A stretch of DNA of 64,000 bases from Nocardioides bizhenqiangii (GCF_034661235.1 NZ_CP141059.1:1364001-1428000); one strand, 5' to 3'; positions 47,436 through 57,183 are shown, counted from the first letter of the stretch. The notes: generated by a model not told the origin, from the sequence alone. Numbers and translations are program-made.

Positions 47436-47999
47436 CTACGCCGAGCGGCGGACGGCAACCCAGGGGAGCGCGCCGACCAGAGCCAACGTGATCGCGACGA
47501 CCACGACCGGCGGCTCGCCCCCTTCTTCTGCCACCTCGACGACGGCGGCGACGCCGCCGGTGGCGAGGAGCACCCCGGCGCACCGCAGCGCCAGCCGTCC
47601 GACGACCGCCCGGGTCGGTGCGAATCCGGGCGGTCCGGCGGCGGCGTGGGCCAGCGCCACGTGGAAGACCAGGCCGCAGCAGCCGACGACGAGTGCCGAC
47701 CAGGTGGCCGGCTGCTGGACCGCGACCAGCCACCACGCGACCAGACCGCCGAGGGTGACCAGTCCGACGCCGGAGTCCGGCAGGCCGGCGGAGCCGACCG
47801 CCAGCACGAGCAGTGCGAACGACGGCCACCACGACACGTCCGGTGCCACCCGGTGCAGCTCGGCGAGCGCGACCGCGATCGGCGCCACCGTCAGCACGCG
47901 TACGACGATGCCGGGGATGGTGAGCGTCAGGAGCTGGGTGCCGTCCCGGTCCTCCAGCACGAAGCCGGTCACCGGGCTGTTCCTCGTCGCCTGACTCAT
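47436..47999 (-). CDS. Membrane protein, last gene of MoxR/DUF58 operon
   Basis: A 187-residue protein with four or five hydrophobic helices (FALLVLAVGSAGLPDSGVGLVTLGG, LVVGCCGLVFHVALAHAAAG, VVVVAITLALVGALPWVAV). No soluble domain is recognised. Its ATG overlaps the DUF58 gene by four bases, so it is the last gene of the MoxR operon. It may tether or anchor the complex, by position only. Confidence 0.7.
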   Translation of the reverse strand: MSQATRNSPVTGFVLEDRDGTQLLTLTIPGIVVRVLTVAPIAVALAELHRVAPDVSWWPSFALLVLAVGSAGLPDSGVGLVTLGGLVAWWLVAVQQPATWSALVVGCCGLVFHVALAHAAAGPPGFAPTRAVVGRLALRCAGVLLATGGVAAVVEVAEEGGEPPVVVVAITLALVGALPWVAVRRSA

Positions 48000-49291
48000 C
48001 GGACGGCCAGCCTCGGTGTGGCCCGCCGGCGGGTGAGGTCGCGCAGCACCTGGTCCAGGCTGTGCGCCCCCGCCCAGGGCACCACCGGGATGCCGAGGGA
48101 GGCGAGCTGGGTCGTCTCGACCCGCCGCTGCAGCATCCGGATCCGCCAGGCGAGGGCGCTCGGCGTCGTACCGGTCTCCGCCTCCATCCCGGGGGGCAGG
48201 GTGTCGATCACGACCACGTCGATGCCGGCCCGGTTGAGGATCGCGACCTGCTGCGTGGCGGCGCGGTCGATGAGCGGCGACAACATCAGGGCAAGGGTGC
48301 CGGCGCCGAGCCCCTGGCGGGCGACGAGCGCGTCCTCACCACGGGCGGTGCCCGGCTCGATCAGGCACAGCGTGTCGAGGATCCGTCGCAGCTGGAGCAG
48401 GCCCGACGACGCCGGCAGCATGGTGACGCCCCAGGCGCCGAACACCCGCACGCCGACCCGGTCGCCGCGGTGGAGGAAGTGCTCGGCGAGCACCGCCGCC
48501 GCCCGCACCGCCAGGTCCATGCTGCTCTTCTCGCCGTCGATGCCGGCGCTCTCGCCGACGTCGTTGACGGCGTCGATGAGGATGGCGACGTGCGCGTCCT
48601 CGTCGGCGTAGGTGGCGGTCACGTGGAGCCGCCCGGTGCGGGCGGATACCGGCCAGTGGATCCGGCGCAGCCGGTCGCCGATCCCGAACGGGCGGACCTT
48701 GGCGAACTCGGTGCCCTCCCCAGGGCGGGCGGCGCGCTCCATGCCGACCAGTCCCCGGGGGTGCGGCGCGGGCGCGGTGGCGTCGAGGGGCGCGGTCACG
48801 GGCAGCACGGTCATCCGCATGCCGGCGAGCGGCACCGGTCCCCAGCGCCAGGAGTACCAGCCGTCGTACGCCGCGACGGCCGGGTCCCCGAGCCGGCGGC
48901 GTCCCCAGCGCATGGGGCGCAGCGCGATCCGGGCCACCGCCGCTCCAGGCGCGTCGCCGTCCGCGCCCTCGGCGACCAGCAGTCCAGCGGCCGGCTCGAC
49001 CTCGAGCAGCTTCTGACCGGGGTGGACAACGGTGGCCGTCCCGCGCGGCGGGATGCCTTCGATCGTGGCCTCCCAGGTGACCTCCTCGCCCTCGTTGACG
49101 GTGAGCGCGGACAGCGGGGTGGCCGCGGTCGGCTCGGTGACGGGACGGCGGGCGGACCACAGCGTGACCAGCACCAGCGGCGCGGCGATCACGACCGCGT
49201 CCGGGCGCCCCACCGCGACGCCCACCACCAGCAGGGCCAGGCCGACGACCGCGACCCGGAGGTGGGCGTGCGTCGGTCTCCAGCCGGTCAT
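47996..49291 (-). CDS. DUF58 (VWA-like) domain protein
   Basis: A 431-residue protein with two membrane helices near the N-terminus (AVVGLALLVVGVAVGRPDAVVIAAPLVLVTLW) and a DUF58 segment: EFAKVRPFGIGDRLRRIHWPVSARTG is the family signature, followed by a VWA-type MIDAS-like strand HVAILIDAVNDVG. DUF58 proteins act with MoxR AAA+ ATPases, probably in assembly or metal insertion for a substrate complex. Three bases separate it from the MoxR gene. Confidence 0.88.
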   Translation of the reverse strand: MTGWRPTHAHLRVAVVGLALLVVGVAVGRPDAVVIAAPLVLVTLWSARRPVTEPTAATPLSALTVNEGEEVTWEATIEGIPPRGTATVVHPGQKLLEVEPAAGLLVAEGADGDAPGAAVARIALRPMRWGRRRLGDPAVAAYDGWYSWRWGPVPLAGMRMTVLPVTAPLDATAPAPHPRGLVGMERAARPGEGTEFAKVRPFGIGDRLRRIHWPVSARTGRLHVTATYADEDAHVAILIDAVNDVGESAGIDGEKSSMDLAVRAAAVLAEHFLHRGDRVGVRVFGAWGVTMLPASSGLLQLRRILDTLCLIEPGTARGEDALVARQGLGAGTLALMLSPLIDRAATQQVAILNRAGIDVVVIDTLPPGMEAETGTTPSALAWRIRMLQRRVETTQLASLGIPVVPWAGAHSLDQVLRDLTRRRATPRLAVR

Positions 49292-49294
49292 CGC

Positions 49295-50249
<955 letters not shown>

Positions 50250-50257
<8 letters not shown>

Positions 50258-50618
50258 TGCCGATGGCCTCGATCCTTCTGAGCGCCTCGGCGAGCTCGCG
50301 TCGGTAGCGGGCGGGGGATCCGAGGGGAGGGTCGGCCACGAACGCGGCCGCCGCGGGATCGAGCCGGGCGTCGGCCAGCACCGGCATCGCGAGCAGGTGG
50401 CCGGTCACCTCGCGCACCACCAGGTGGGCCGCGGTCGGGTCGTCGGCCGCGACCAACCGCTCGAGGTGGTTGACCTCCTGGTCGTGGGCGCGGTTCTCCC
50501 GCAGCTGCAGGGACGCCTCCTCCGGCCAGGTGGCGGGCACGATCGTCTGGCTGACGAACGCGGCGTAGCACGCCACCGCGACGGCGGCGATCGCGAGCGC
50601 GATCCAGACGGTCGTCAT
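50250..50618 (-). CDS. Small membrane protein of MoxR operon
   Basis: A 122-residue protein with one N-terminal membrane helix (MTTVWIALAIAAVAVACYAAFV) and a soluble helical part (HLERLVAADDPTAAHLVVREVTGHLL). Overlaps with both neighbours (8 bases with MoxR, 4 bases with the DUF4129 gene) show a tight operon. No domain name is assigned; proteins of this size and position are common in such clusters. Confidence 0.75.
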
Positions 50619-51331
50619 CGGGACCGCGCTCCGAGCGTGGCCAGCAGCCGCCGCAGGCAGTCGGCCGCCTCGACCCGGTGCTCCTCGGTGATCGGGTGGG
50701 CCGAGAACCTGGCTTCGCGGTAGAGCGCGGCCAGCCGGCGGATCGCGTCGTGGTCGAGCCGGTACGCCGCGAGCGCCCGCTCGACCAGCTCGCTCGGTGT
50801 CTCCTCCGGCCGGTGGGGGAACCGGTCGCTCTCCACCGCTCGCTCGAGCCGCACCCAGGCCGCGACGATCGCGTTGCGCGGCGAGCCCTGGCCGATCGTG
50901 CGCGCGCCCTCGTCGAGTGCCTCCGGGAGCTCGGCGCCGACCTCCTCGTCGGGCGGCGGCTCGGCAGGGACGAGCGAGGCGCGGACCCCGATCCGGCCGC
51001 TGAGCTGCTTTCGTCGCCGCACCAGCCGGAGCCGGGCGAGCACGATCAGCGCCACGCCGAACACCAGGGCGGCCGAGAGGACCAGCAGCAGATCGAGGGG
51101 CGGCGCCCACGGGAGCCACGGCTCGTCGTCGTCCGGCGGCGGCTGCGACTCCTCCTCCGCGGCCGCATCGTCCGGCTCGTCGGCCGCCCGGTCACCCTCG
51201 GAGACGACCGGGCGTTCGGCGCCGCGCTCGAGGTCGTCCCACCGCGGTCCGTCGAAGGTCGCAGCGACCAGTGCGCAGAGCACCAGCAGGAGGGCGCCGA
51301 GCGTGAGGGGGCTCCGGGAGTTGGTGCCCAT
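50615..51331 (-). CDS. DUF4129-domain membrane protein
   Basis: A 238-residue protein with an N-terminal helix (LTLGALLLVLCALVAATF), an acidic outside loop, a second helix (LDLLLVLSAALVFGVALIVLARL) and a cytoplasmic DUF4129 domain (AIVAAWVRLERAVESDRFPHRPEETPSELVERAL, then IRRLAALYREARFSAHPIT). This domain typically completes MoxR-DUF58 operons and is related to transglutaminase-linked proteins. It begins the operon, 55 bases after the ABC-F gene, so read-through from that gene is possible. Confidence 0.85.
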   Translation of the reverse strand: MGTNSRSPLTLGALLLVLCALVAATFDGPRWDDLERGAERPVVSEGDRAADEPDDAAAEEESQPPPDDDEPWLPWAPPLDLLLVLSAALVFGVALIVLARLRLVRRRKQLSGRIGVRASLVPAEPPPDEEVGAELPEALDEGARTIGQGSPRNAIVAAWVRLERAVESDRFPHRPEETPSELVERALAAYRLDHDAIRRLAALYREARFSAHPITEEHRVEAADCLRRLLATLGARSR

Positions 51332-51386
51332 GGAGGGACGGTAGCCCGTCGTCACCCGCGCAGGCCACGGAGCGGCGCCGGTCGGG

Positions 51387-52955
51387 TCACAGGTCGACCG
51401 CGCGGTCGATGCCGATGTCCGCGAGGAAACGGTCGTCGTGCCCGGCGACGATGAGTGCGCCGCCGTACCCGGCCAGCGCCGACACCAGGGCGTCGTACGA
51501 CGCGAAGTCGAGGTTGTTCGTCGGCTCGTCCAGCAGCAGCAGCCGGGGAGCCGGCTCCGCGAGCAGCAGCGCCGCGAGGCTCGCCCGGAACCGCTCGCCG
51601 CCCGACAGCGCCGCCACCTGCTTGTCGGCCGCCGAGCCGCGGAACAGGAACCGGGCCAGCCGCGCCCGGACCGCAGTGACCGAGGCATCGGGCGCGCGCA
51701 GCGCGACGTTCTCGGCCACCGTGAGGTCCTCGTCGAGCACGTCGAGGCGCTGGGGCAGCAGCCCCACGGGCACGTGCACGGTCGCGGTGCCGCCGCTGGG
51801 GCAGAGCCGGCCCGCCAGGGTGTGGAGCAGCGTCGTCTTGCCGGCACCGTTCGGTCCGGTGACGGCGATCCGTTCCGGACCCTGCACCTGGAGGTCGACG
51901 GCGGTCCCGGTGCGGAGCACGAGCTCGCGCGTCGTCAGCACCTCCTGGCCGCGGTGAACGACCGTGTCCGGCAGGTCCACCCGGATCTCCCGGTCCACGC
52001 GGAGCCGGGACTCGGCTTCGTCGAGCCGGTCGCGGGCCGCGGCGAGTCTCTCGTCGTGCACCTTGCGGTATGCCGACGCTGAGTTCTCCGCGGACCGCTT
52101 CTTGGCGCCCGACACGATCTTCGGGATCCCGCCCGCCAGCTGAGCGGCACGGCCCTGGCGCCGGCGTACGGCCAGCACCCGCTCGGCCTCTGCCCGGTCC
52201 GCGCGCTGGCGGCGCAGGTCCGAGCGAGCCGTCGTCACCGCCTGCTCGGCGGCGGCCTGCTCGGCGGCGACTTGGTCGACGTAGGAGGTGTAGCCGCCGC
52301 CGTACCACCGCACACGGCCCTCGCGCAGGTCGCCGATCCGGTCCATGCGCTCGAGGAGGTCCCGGTCGTGGGTGACCACCAGCATCGTCCCCCGCCATGA
52401 GTCGACGACGTCGTACAGGCGTTCCCGCGCGCGGGCGTCGAGGTTGTTGGTCGGCTCGTCGAGGAGGAGGACGTCGGGCCGGTCCAGCAGCACCCGCGCG
52501 AGGCCCAGCTGGGTGACCTCGCCACCGGACAGCTCGGCCGTCCGGCGCGCGAGGGTGTCGTCGGGCAGCCCGAGCCGGGCCAGCTCGGCCGCGGCCCGGT
52601 CCTCGACGTCCCAGGCGTCGCCGACGGCGTCGAGGTCGGCCTGGTCGGTCGACCCGCCCTCCACCGCGCGGATCGCGCGGAGCACGCGGGCGATGCCGAG
52701 GAACTCGGTCACCGGCTGCTCCCTGCGAAGGGTGATGTCCTGGGGGAGGTAGCCGAGCCGACCGGTCACCGCGACGTTTCCGCCCGAGGGCCGGAGCTCG
52801 CCGGCGATCAGGCGGAGCAGCGTGGACTTGCCGGAGCCGTTGGCGCCGACCAGGCCGGAACGGCCGGCGCCGACGTGCAGGTCGAGCTCGCGGAGGACGG
52901 GGGTGCCGTCGGGCCAGGCGAACGCGACCGAGGACAGGGTGATGACAGAAGACAT
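51387..52955 (-). CDS. ABC-F family ATPase (ribosome-associated)
   Basis: A 522-residue soluble protein with two ABC domains and no membrane segment, as in ABC-F translation factors. Domain 1 has Walker A GANGSGKST, signature LSGGEVTQLGLARVLL and Walker B VLLLDEPTNNLD; domain 2 has Walker A GPNGAGKTT, signature LSGGERFRASLA and a second LDEPTNNLD. Between them a helical linker (residues ~195-290, rich in Arg/Glu/Ala) contacts the peptidyl-transferase centre in relatives. Some ABC-F proteins protect ribosomes from antibiotics; others are housekeeping. The ATG follows GGGAG. A three-codon leader ORF upstream suggests antibiotic-responsive attenuation. Confidence 0.9.
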   Translation of the reverse strand: MSSVITLSSVAFAWPDGTPVLRELDLHVGAGRSGLVGANGSGKSTLLRLIAGELRPSGGNVAVTGRLGYLPQDITLRREQPVTEFLGIARVLRAIRAVEGGSTDQADLDAVGDAWDVEDRAAAELARLGLPDDTLARRTAELSGGEVTQLGLARVLLDRPDVLLLDEPTNNLDARARERLYDVVDSWRGTMLVVTHDRDLLERMDRIGDLREGRVRWYGGGYTSYVDQVAAEQAAAEQAVTTARSDLRRQRADRAEAERVLAVRRRQGRAAQLAGGIPKIVSGAKKRSAENSASAYRKVHDERLAAARDRLDEAESRLRVDREIRVDLPDTVVHRGQEVLTTRELVLRTGTAVDLQVQGPERIAVTGPNGAGKTTLLHTLAGRLCPSGGTATVHVPVGLLPQRLDVLDEDLTVAENVALRAPDASVTAVRARLARFLFRGSAADKQVAALSGGERFRASLAALLLAEPAPRLLLLDEPTNNLDFASYDALVSALAGYGGALIVAGHDDRFLADIGIDRAVDL

Positions 52956-52991
52956 GGAGGCTCCCGGGACGAGGTGGCGGTGCGGACAGCC

Positions 52992-53003
52992 TCAGAGCTC
53001 CAT
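52992..53003 (-). CDS. Three-codon leader ORF (Met-Glu-Leu) upstream of ABC-F gene
   Basis: ATG GAG CTC TGA lies 37 bases before the ABC-F start. Its ATG follows TACTGT (53016-53011) by 7 bases, so it would be the first codon of a leaderless transcript. GAGGCT right after the stop (52993-52988) can pair with AGCCTC (52962-52957) just before the ABC-F ATG, partly overlapping its Shine-Dalgarno. Short leader ORFs are known to control ABC-F and erm genes by drug-stalled ribosomes. Confidence 0.5.
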   Translation of the reverse strand: MEL

Positions 53004-53010
53004 GTGCCTC

Positions 53011-53016
53011 ACAGTA
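53011..53016 (-). promoter_or_regulatory. -10 hexamer TACTGT, ABC-F leader transcript
   Basis: On the minus strand TACTGT ends 7 bases before the leader ATG at 53003, matching the recurrent leaderless pattern in this window. Confidence 0.5.
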
Positions 53017-53175
53017 CGAGGCCCGGCGTGGAGGACGCGACCGATTTTCGGGGGCCTGCCGCTCCTGGCCGAGGCCTGACACGAGTTCGTAACACGTTCG
53101 CCGGTCGGGTAGCGTGAACGCCGGCACAGCGTCGTGCACCGATCACCCGCACGATCCTCCCCGAAGGACAACGCT

Positions 53176-54765
53176 GTGACTGACCGCCCCGTCGTTCTCA
53201 TCGCCGAAGAGCTCAGCCCCGCCACCGTCGAGGCGCTGGGCCCGGACTTCGAGATCCGCCACTGCAACGGCGCCGACCGAGCCGAGCTGCTGCCCGCGAT
53301 CGCCGACGTCGACGCGATCCTCGTGCGCTCGGCGACCAAGGTCGACGCTGAGGCGCTGGCTGCCGCCGGCCGGCTCAAGGTCGTCGCGCGCGCCGGGGTC
53401 GGTCTGGACAACGTCGACGTGAAGGCCGCGACCCAGGCCGGCGTCATGGTCGTCAACGCGCCGACGTCCAACATCGTCTCGGCAGCCGAGCTGGCCGTCG
53501 CGCTGATGCTGGCCGCCGCCCGCAACCTCGCGCCGGCGCACGCGGCACTCAAGAACGGCGAGTGGAAGCGCTCGAAGTACAGCGGCATCGAGCTCTACGA
53601 GAAGACCGTCGGCATCGTGGGCCTCGGTCGGATCGGTCTGCTCGTCGCCCAGCGCCTCAGCGCGTTCGGGATGAACGTAGTCGCCTACGACCCCTACGTG
53701 CAGGCCGGCCGGGCCGCCCAGATGGGCGTCCGCCTGGTCGACCTTGACACCCTGCTCGCCGAGTCCGACTTCATGTCGGTGCACCTGCCCAAGACCCCCG
53801 AGACGGCCGGCCTGATCGGCGCCGACCAGCTCGCGAAGGCCAAGTCGTCGCTGGTGCTCGTGAACGCCGCCCGCGGTGGGATCGTCGACGAGGCTGCCCT
53901 CTTCGACGCGCTCAAGACCGGGCGGATCGCGGCCGCCGGGCTCGACGTGTTCGCGAAGGAGCCGTGCACCGACAGCCCGCTGTTCGAGCTGGAGAACGTC
54001 GTCGCCACCCCGCACCTCGGTGCCTCGACCGACGAGGCGCAGGAGAAGGCGGGCATCGCGGTCGCCAGGTCGGTGCGCCTCGCGCTGGCCGGTGAGCTGG
54101 TGCCCGACGCCGTCAACGTCCAGGGCGGCGTGATCGCCGAGGACGTGCGGCCCGGTATCCCGCTCACCGAGAAGCTCGGCCAGATCTTCACCGGCGTCGC
54201 CGGCGAGGTGGCCCAGCAGCTCGACGTCGAGGTCCGCGGCGAGATCACCGACCACGACGTCAAGGTGCTCGAGCTCGCGGCCCTGAAGGGCGTCTTCAGC
54301 AGCGTCGTCGAGGACCAGGTGTCTTACGTCAACGCGCCGCTGCTGGCGGCCGAGCGGGGCACCGCCGTACGCCTGGTCACCGACGCCGAGAGCCCGGACC
54401 ACCGCAACCTGATCACGATCCGCGGCACCCTCGCCGACGGCTCGCAGGTCTCGGTCAGCGGCACCCTGGTCGGCATCCACCAGCGCGAGCGGCTGGTCGA
54501 GGTCAACGGCTACGACATCGACATCGAGCCGACCGACCACCTGGCGTTCTTCACCTACGACGACCGCCCCGGCATGGTCGGCACCGTCGGCCAGATCCTC
54601 GGCGACGCCCAGGTCAACATCGCCGGCATGCAGGTCTCCCGGGACACCAAGGGCGGCCAGGCGCTGGTCGCCCTTTCGGTCGACTCGGCCATCCCCGCCG
54701 AGACCCTCAGCGACATCGAGAACGCCATCTCCGCCACCTCCATCCGGGCCGTCGACCTGGTTTAG
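53176..54765 (+). CDS. serA: D-3-phosphoglycerate dehydrogenase (long, ACT-containing form)
   Basis: A 529-residue enzyme for the first step of serine synthesis. NAD-binding fingerprint GLGRIGLLVAQRLSAFGM (residue ~150), catalytic Arg in VNAARGGIVDEAAL, Glu in FAKEPCTDSPLF and His in VATPHLGASTDEAQ are all present. It has the intervening allosteric-substrate-binding domain (~320-450) and a C-terminal ACT domain (TYDDRPGMVGTVGQILG) for serine feedback, as in mycobacteria. The GTG start follows AAGGA by 8 bases. The stop is followed within 3 bases by the 54768 repeat block. Confidence 0.97.
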   Translation: MTDRPVVLIAEELSPATVEALGPDFEIRHCNGADRAELLPAIADVDAILVRSATKVDAEALAAAGRLKVVARAGVGLDNVDVKAATQAGVMVVNAPTSNIVSAAELAVALMLAAARNLAPAHAALKNGEWKRSKYSGIELYEKTVGIVGLGRIGLLVAQRLSAFGMNVVAYDPYVQAGRAAQMGVRLVDLDTLLAESDFMSVHLPKTPETAGLIGADQLAKAKSSLVLVNAARGGIVDEAALFDALKTGRIAAAGLDVFAKEPCTDSPLFELENVVATPHLGASTDEAQEKAGIAVARSVRLALAGELVPDAVNVQGGVIAEDVRPGIPLTEKLGQIFTGVAGEVAQQLDVEVRGEITDHDVKVLELAALKGVFSSVVEDQVSYVNAPLLAAERGTAVRLVTDAESPDHRNLITIRGTLADGSQVSVSGTLVGIHQRERLVEVNGYDIDIEPTDHLAFFTYDDRPGMVGTVGQILGDAQVNIAGMQVSRDTKGGQALVALSVDSAIPAETLSDIENAISATSIRAVDLV

Positions 54766-54767
54766 CG

Positions 54768-54914
54768 CGAATCGACAAGGATGGTCGTCCGAATCGACAG
54801 GGATGGTCGTCCGAATCGACAGCGATGGCGGCGCAGTTCGCGGCGTATGGACGCTGTCGTCGATTCGACGCACCATGCGTGTTGATTCGACGCGCCATGG
54901 GTGTCGATTCGGCG
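54768..54914. repeat. Facing 22-nt-period CGAATCGAC repeats between serA and the mocR-like gene
   Basis: On the plus strand three 22-base units start CGAATCGACAAGGATGG, CGAATCGACAGGGATGG and CGAATCGACAGCGATGG (54768-54833). On the minus strand CGAATCGACACCCATGG and CGAATCAACACGCATGG units and part of a third lie at 54911-54859. Each set starts 2-3 bases after the stop codon of its own gene, in the sense direction. The two sets can pair with each other. The block resembles that after gatB (13348). Confidence 0.8.
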
Positions 54915-56363
54915 TCAGGCGACGAGCACGCCGGCGCGACGGTCGCGAGGGGGCGTGGCTGACTGCCCACTGACGCTGACCACGCGCCAGGCGGCTGCGA
55001 TGCGTCGTACGGCTTCCTCCAGGTCCGGCACGGGGACGGTGTAGGGCAGCCGGAGGTAGCGGTCGAGGCCACCCTCGGGGGCGAACGACGGGCCGGGGGC
55101 GAGCAGGACGCCGTGCCGCTCGGCCTCGATCGACAATGCGGTCGCGCCGGCGGTGGGGAGCCGGCACCAGAGCACCATGCCGCCGGCGGGCGGGCGGAAC
55201 GTCCAGTCTGGGAGCTCCGCGGTGAGGGCGGCGAAGAGTGCGTCGCGCTGCTGGCGCAGCCGCTCGCGGTGCGCGGCGAGTACGGCGTCGAACTCGCCGG
55301 TCACGAGGCGGGTCAGCACCAGCTGCTCCAGCACCGGCGCACCGAGGTCCATTCCGACCCGGGCGCGGACCAACGGGTCGACGAGGTGGTGCGGCGCCCG
55401 GATCCAGCCGAGCCGGAGGCCGCCCCAGACGCTCTTGCTGGCGCTGCCGACCGTCACCGCGTCCTTGGCGTACGACGCGAACGGGCGCTGCGGCGGTGCG
55501 CCGTCCAGCCGCAGCGTGTGGTGCGCCTCGTCGACGACCGCCGTGGCGCCGTGCCTGGCCAGGAGCTTGGCGTAAGCCGCCCGTTCCCGGTCCGGCATGA
55601 CCAGGCCGGTCGGGTTGTGGTGGTCGGGCATCACGTGCACCAGCCGCGGCGACCGCCTGGCGAGCACACCGGCGATCGCCTCGAGGTCCCACCCCTCGGG
55701 GTCCAGCGGCACGGTGACGAGCCGGCCGCCGCCCGCCCGCAGCGCCTGCACGGCGTTGGGATAGGTCGGTGACTCCATCAGCACCCGGTCCCGCGGGCCG
55801 GCGAGGGCCTTGCCGACGATGGCGCTCGCGGCCAGGGCACCGGTCGTGACGATGATCTGGTCGGGGGACGTGGGCAGGCCGCGGTCGTCGTACGACGCCG
55901 CGATCCTCGCCTGCAGGTCCGGAAGTCCGGCGGGGTAGTAGCCGTGCCCGCCGAGGTGGGCGGGCAGGGCGGCCGCGGCCTCGGCGTACGCCGCGGCGAT
56001 GCCCGGAGGGGCGCTCGCCGCCGCGCAGACCAGGTCGATCACGCCGCTGCTGACGTCGGTGGGCCAGAGCGCGCGGTCGTGGGCCCGGGTGGGACCGCCG
56101 GGGAGTCGGGTGAACGTGCCCGAGCCGTGCCGCGCCTCGGCGTACCCCGAGTCCCTGAGGACGGCGTACGCGCGGGTCACCGTCGTCCGGGAGACCCCGA
56201 GCTCGGTGGTCAGGTCGCGCTCGCTGGGCAGCCGGGTGCCGTAGCCGATCCGTCCGTCTCCGATCAGCTCCCGGAGCGCGTCGGCCAGACCGGTGTAGGC
56301 GGGGGACCGGTGGAAGTCGCCGACGAGGACGGCGACCCGGGCGGCGGAAATGGACTGCGACAT
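54915..56363 (-). CDS. MocR-family regulator (GntR HTH fused to aminotransferase)
   Basis: A 482-residue transcription factor. The N-terminal winged helix is GntR-type (LADALRELIGDGRIGYGTRLPSERDLTTELGVSRTTVTRAYAVL split over residues ~24-68). The rest is a fold-type I aminotransferase domain, with the PLP-binding lysine in VGSASKSVWGGLRLGW and the Asn/Asp/Tyr contacts of HNPTG and VVDEAHH. MocR proteins sense PLP-linked ligands and usually control a neighbouring gene. Here it is divergent from a YczE-type membrane gene, the classical MocR-YczE pair. ATG 56363; the upstream frame is not coding. Confidence 0.9.
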   Translation of the reverse strand: MSQSISAARVAVLVGDFHRSPAYTGLADALRELIGDGRIGYGTRLPSERDLTTELGVSRTTVTRAYAVLRDSGYAEARHGSGTFTRLPGGPTRAHDRALWPTDVSSGVIDLVCAAASAPPGIAAAYAEAAAALPAHLGGHGYYPAGLPDLQARIAASYDDRGLPTSPDQIIVTTGALAASAIVGKALAGPRDRVLMESPTYPNAVQALRAGGGRLVTVPLDPEGWDLEAIAGVLARRSPRLVHVMPDHHNPTGLVMPDRERAAYAKLLARHGATAVVDEAHHTLRLDGAPPQRPFASYAKDAVTVGSASKSVWGGLRLGWIRAPHHLVDPLVRARVGMDLGAPVLEQLVLTRLVTGEFDAVLAAHRERLRQQRDALFAALTAELPDWTFRPPAGGMVLWCRLPTAGATALSIEAERHGVLLAPGPSFAPEGGLDRYLRLPYTVPVPDLEEAVRRIAAAWRVVSVSGQSATPPRDRRAGVLVA

Positions 56364-56381
56364 GCAGGCCAGTAGATCACA

Positions 56382-56406
56382 AGTGGCTATTTGATACCAG
56401 ACCACT
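56382..56406. promoter_or_regulatory. Candidate MocR operator between divergent genes
   Basis: AGTGG (56382-56386) and CCACT (56402-56406) form an inverted repeat 15 bases apart in the 61-base divergent intergenic region, around ATTTGATACCAGA. This is the only symmetrical element there and the natural site for autoregulation and yczE control. Confidence 0.45.
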
Positions 56407-56424
56407 AGTGACGATCCTTGGAGC

Positions 56425-57183
56425 ATGTCCGCATCCGCCGAAGGTCTCGATACACGGCGTCGCGACCTCGTCCCTCGGTCGCGGCCGCACTCGACCTCCT
56501 CGCCCGACGCAGCCGCCTCGCGAGCTCGGCGTCTGCTGGTCTCGGACCTCGGCCCGGTCGCCCAGCTGCGCGCGGGTCGGCTCGGCCGGCGGCTGCCGCA
56601 GCTGGTGGTCGGTCTGGTGCTGTACGGCGTGAGCCTCGCGCTCATGGTCCGTGGCAACGTCGGCCTCGCGCCGTGGGACGTGCTGCACTCCGGCATCATC
56701 CAGCACCTGCCGATCACCCTGGGGCAGGCCGTCGTAGTGATGAGCTTCGTCGTGCTGCTGCTGTGGATCCCGCTGAAGGAGCAGCCCGGCATCGGCACCA
56801 TCGCCAACGCGCTGATCGTCGGGCTCTCCGCCGACGCCACGCTGTGGGTGCTCGACGAGCCGCGGGCGCTCGCGGCGCGGATCGCCCTGATGGTCGGCGG
56901 GGTCGTGCTGTGCGGCGCGGCGTCGGGCCTCTACATCGGCGCGCAGCTCGGCCGTGGCCCCCGCGACGGGCTGATGACAGGGCTGCACCGTCGTACCGGA
57001 CTGTCGCTCCGCCTGGTCCGCACCCTGCTCGAGGTGGCGGTGGTGCTCGTCGGGCTGACGCTCGGTGGAGTGCTGGGCGCCGGCACCGTCGCCTACGCCC
57101 TCACCATCGGTCCGCTCACGCAGCTGTTCCTGCCCTGGTGCCTCGTCGACATCGACCCGCCCGAGAGGGGTGATCCTTCATGA
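56425..57183 (+). CDS. YczE/YitT-type integral membrane protein, partner of MocR regulator
   Basis: A 252-residue protein. The first ~45 residues (ARRRDL, SRPHSTSSP) are hydrophilic and encoded partly by a dispersed repeat (56441-56499). They may be a late insertion. Five hydrophobic helices follow, with the family signature GNVGLAPWDVLHSGI and the later GPRDGLMTGLHRRTG. YczE proteins are of unknown transport function and are commonly adjacent to MocR regulators. GGAG lies 2 bases before the ATG at 56425, closer than usual. Overlaps the next small gene by four bases. Confidence 0.85.
   Translation: MSASAEGLDTRRRDLVPRSRPHSTSSPDAAASRARRLLVSDLGPVAQLRAGRLGRRLPQLVVGLVLYGVSLALMVRGNVGLAPWDVLHSGIIQHLPITLGQAVVVMSFVVLLLWIPLKEQPGIGTIANALIVGLSADATLWVLDEPRALAARIALMVGGVVLCGAASGLYIGAQLGRGPRDGLMTGLHRRTGLSLRLVRTLLEVAVVLVGLTLGGVLGAGTVAYALTIGPLTQLFLPWCLVDIDPPERGDPS
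56441..56499. repeat. Dispersed repeat inside yczE-like N-terminus
   Basis: AAGGTCTCGATACACGGCGT opens this block and CTCGACC closes it, with CGCGACC/GGTCGCG arms between. It is translated as the N-terminal extension of the YczE-like protein and matches the GTCTCGATAC element in the AAA+ gene (59899). Confidence 0.6.
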
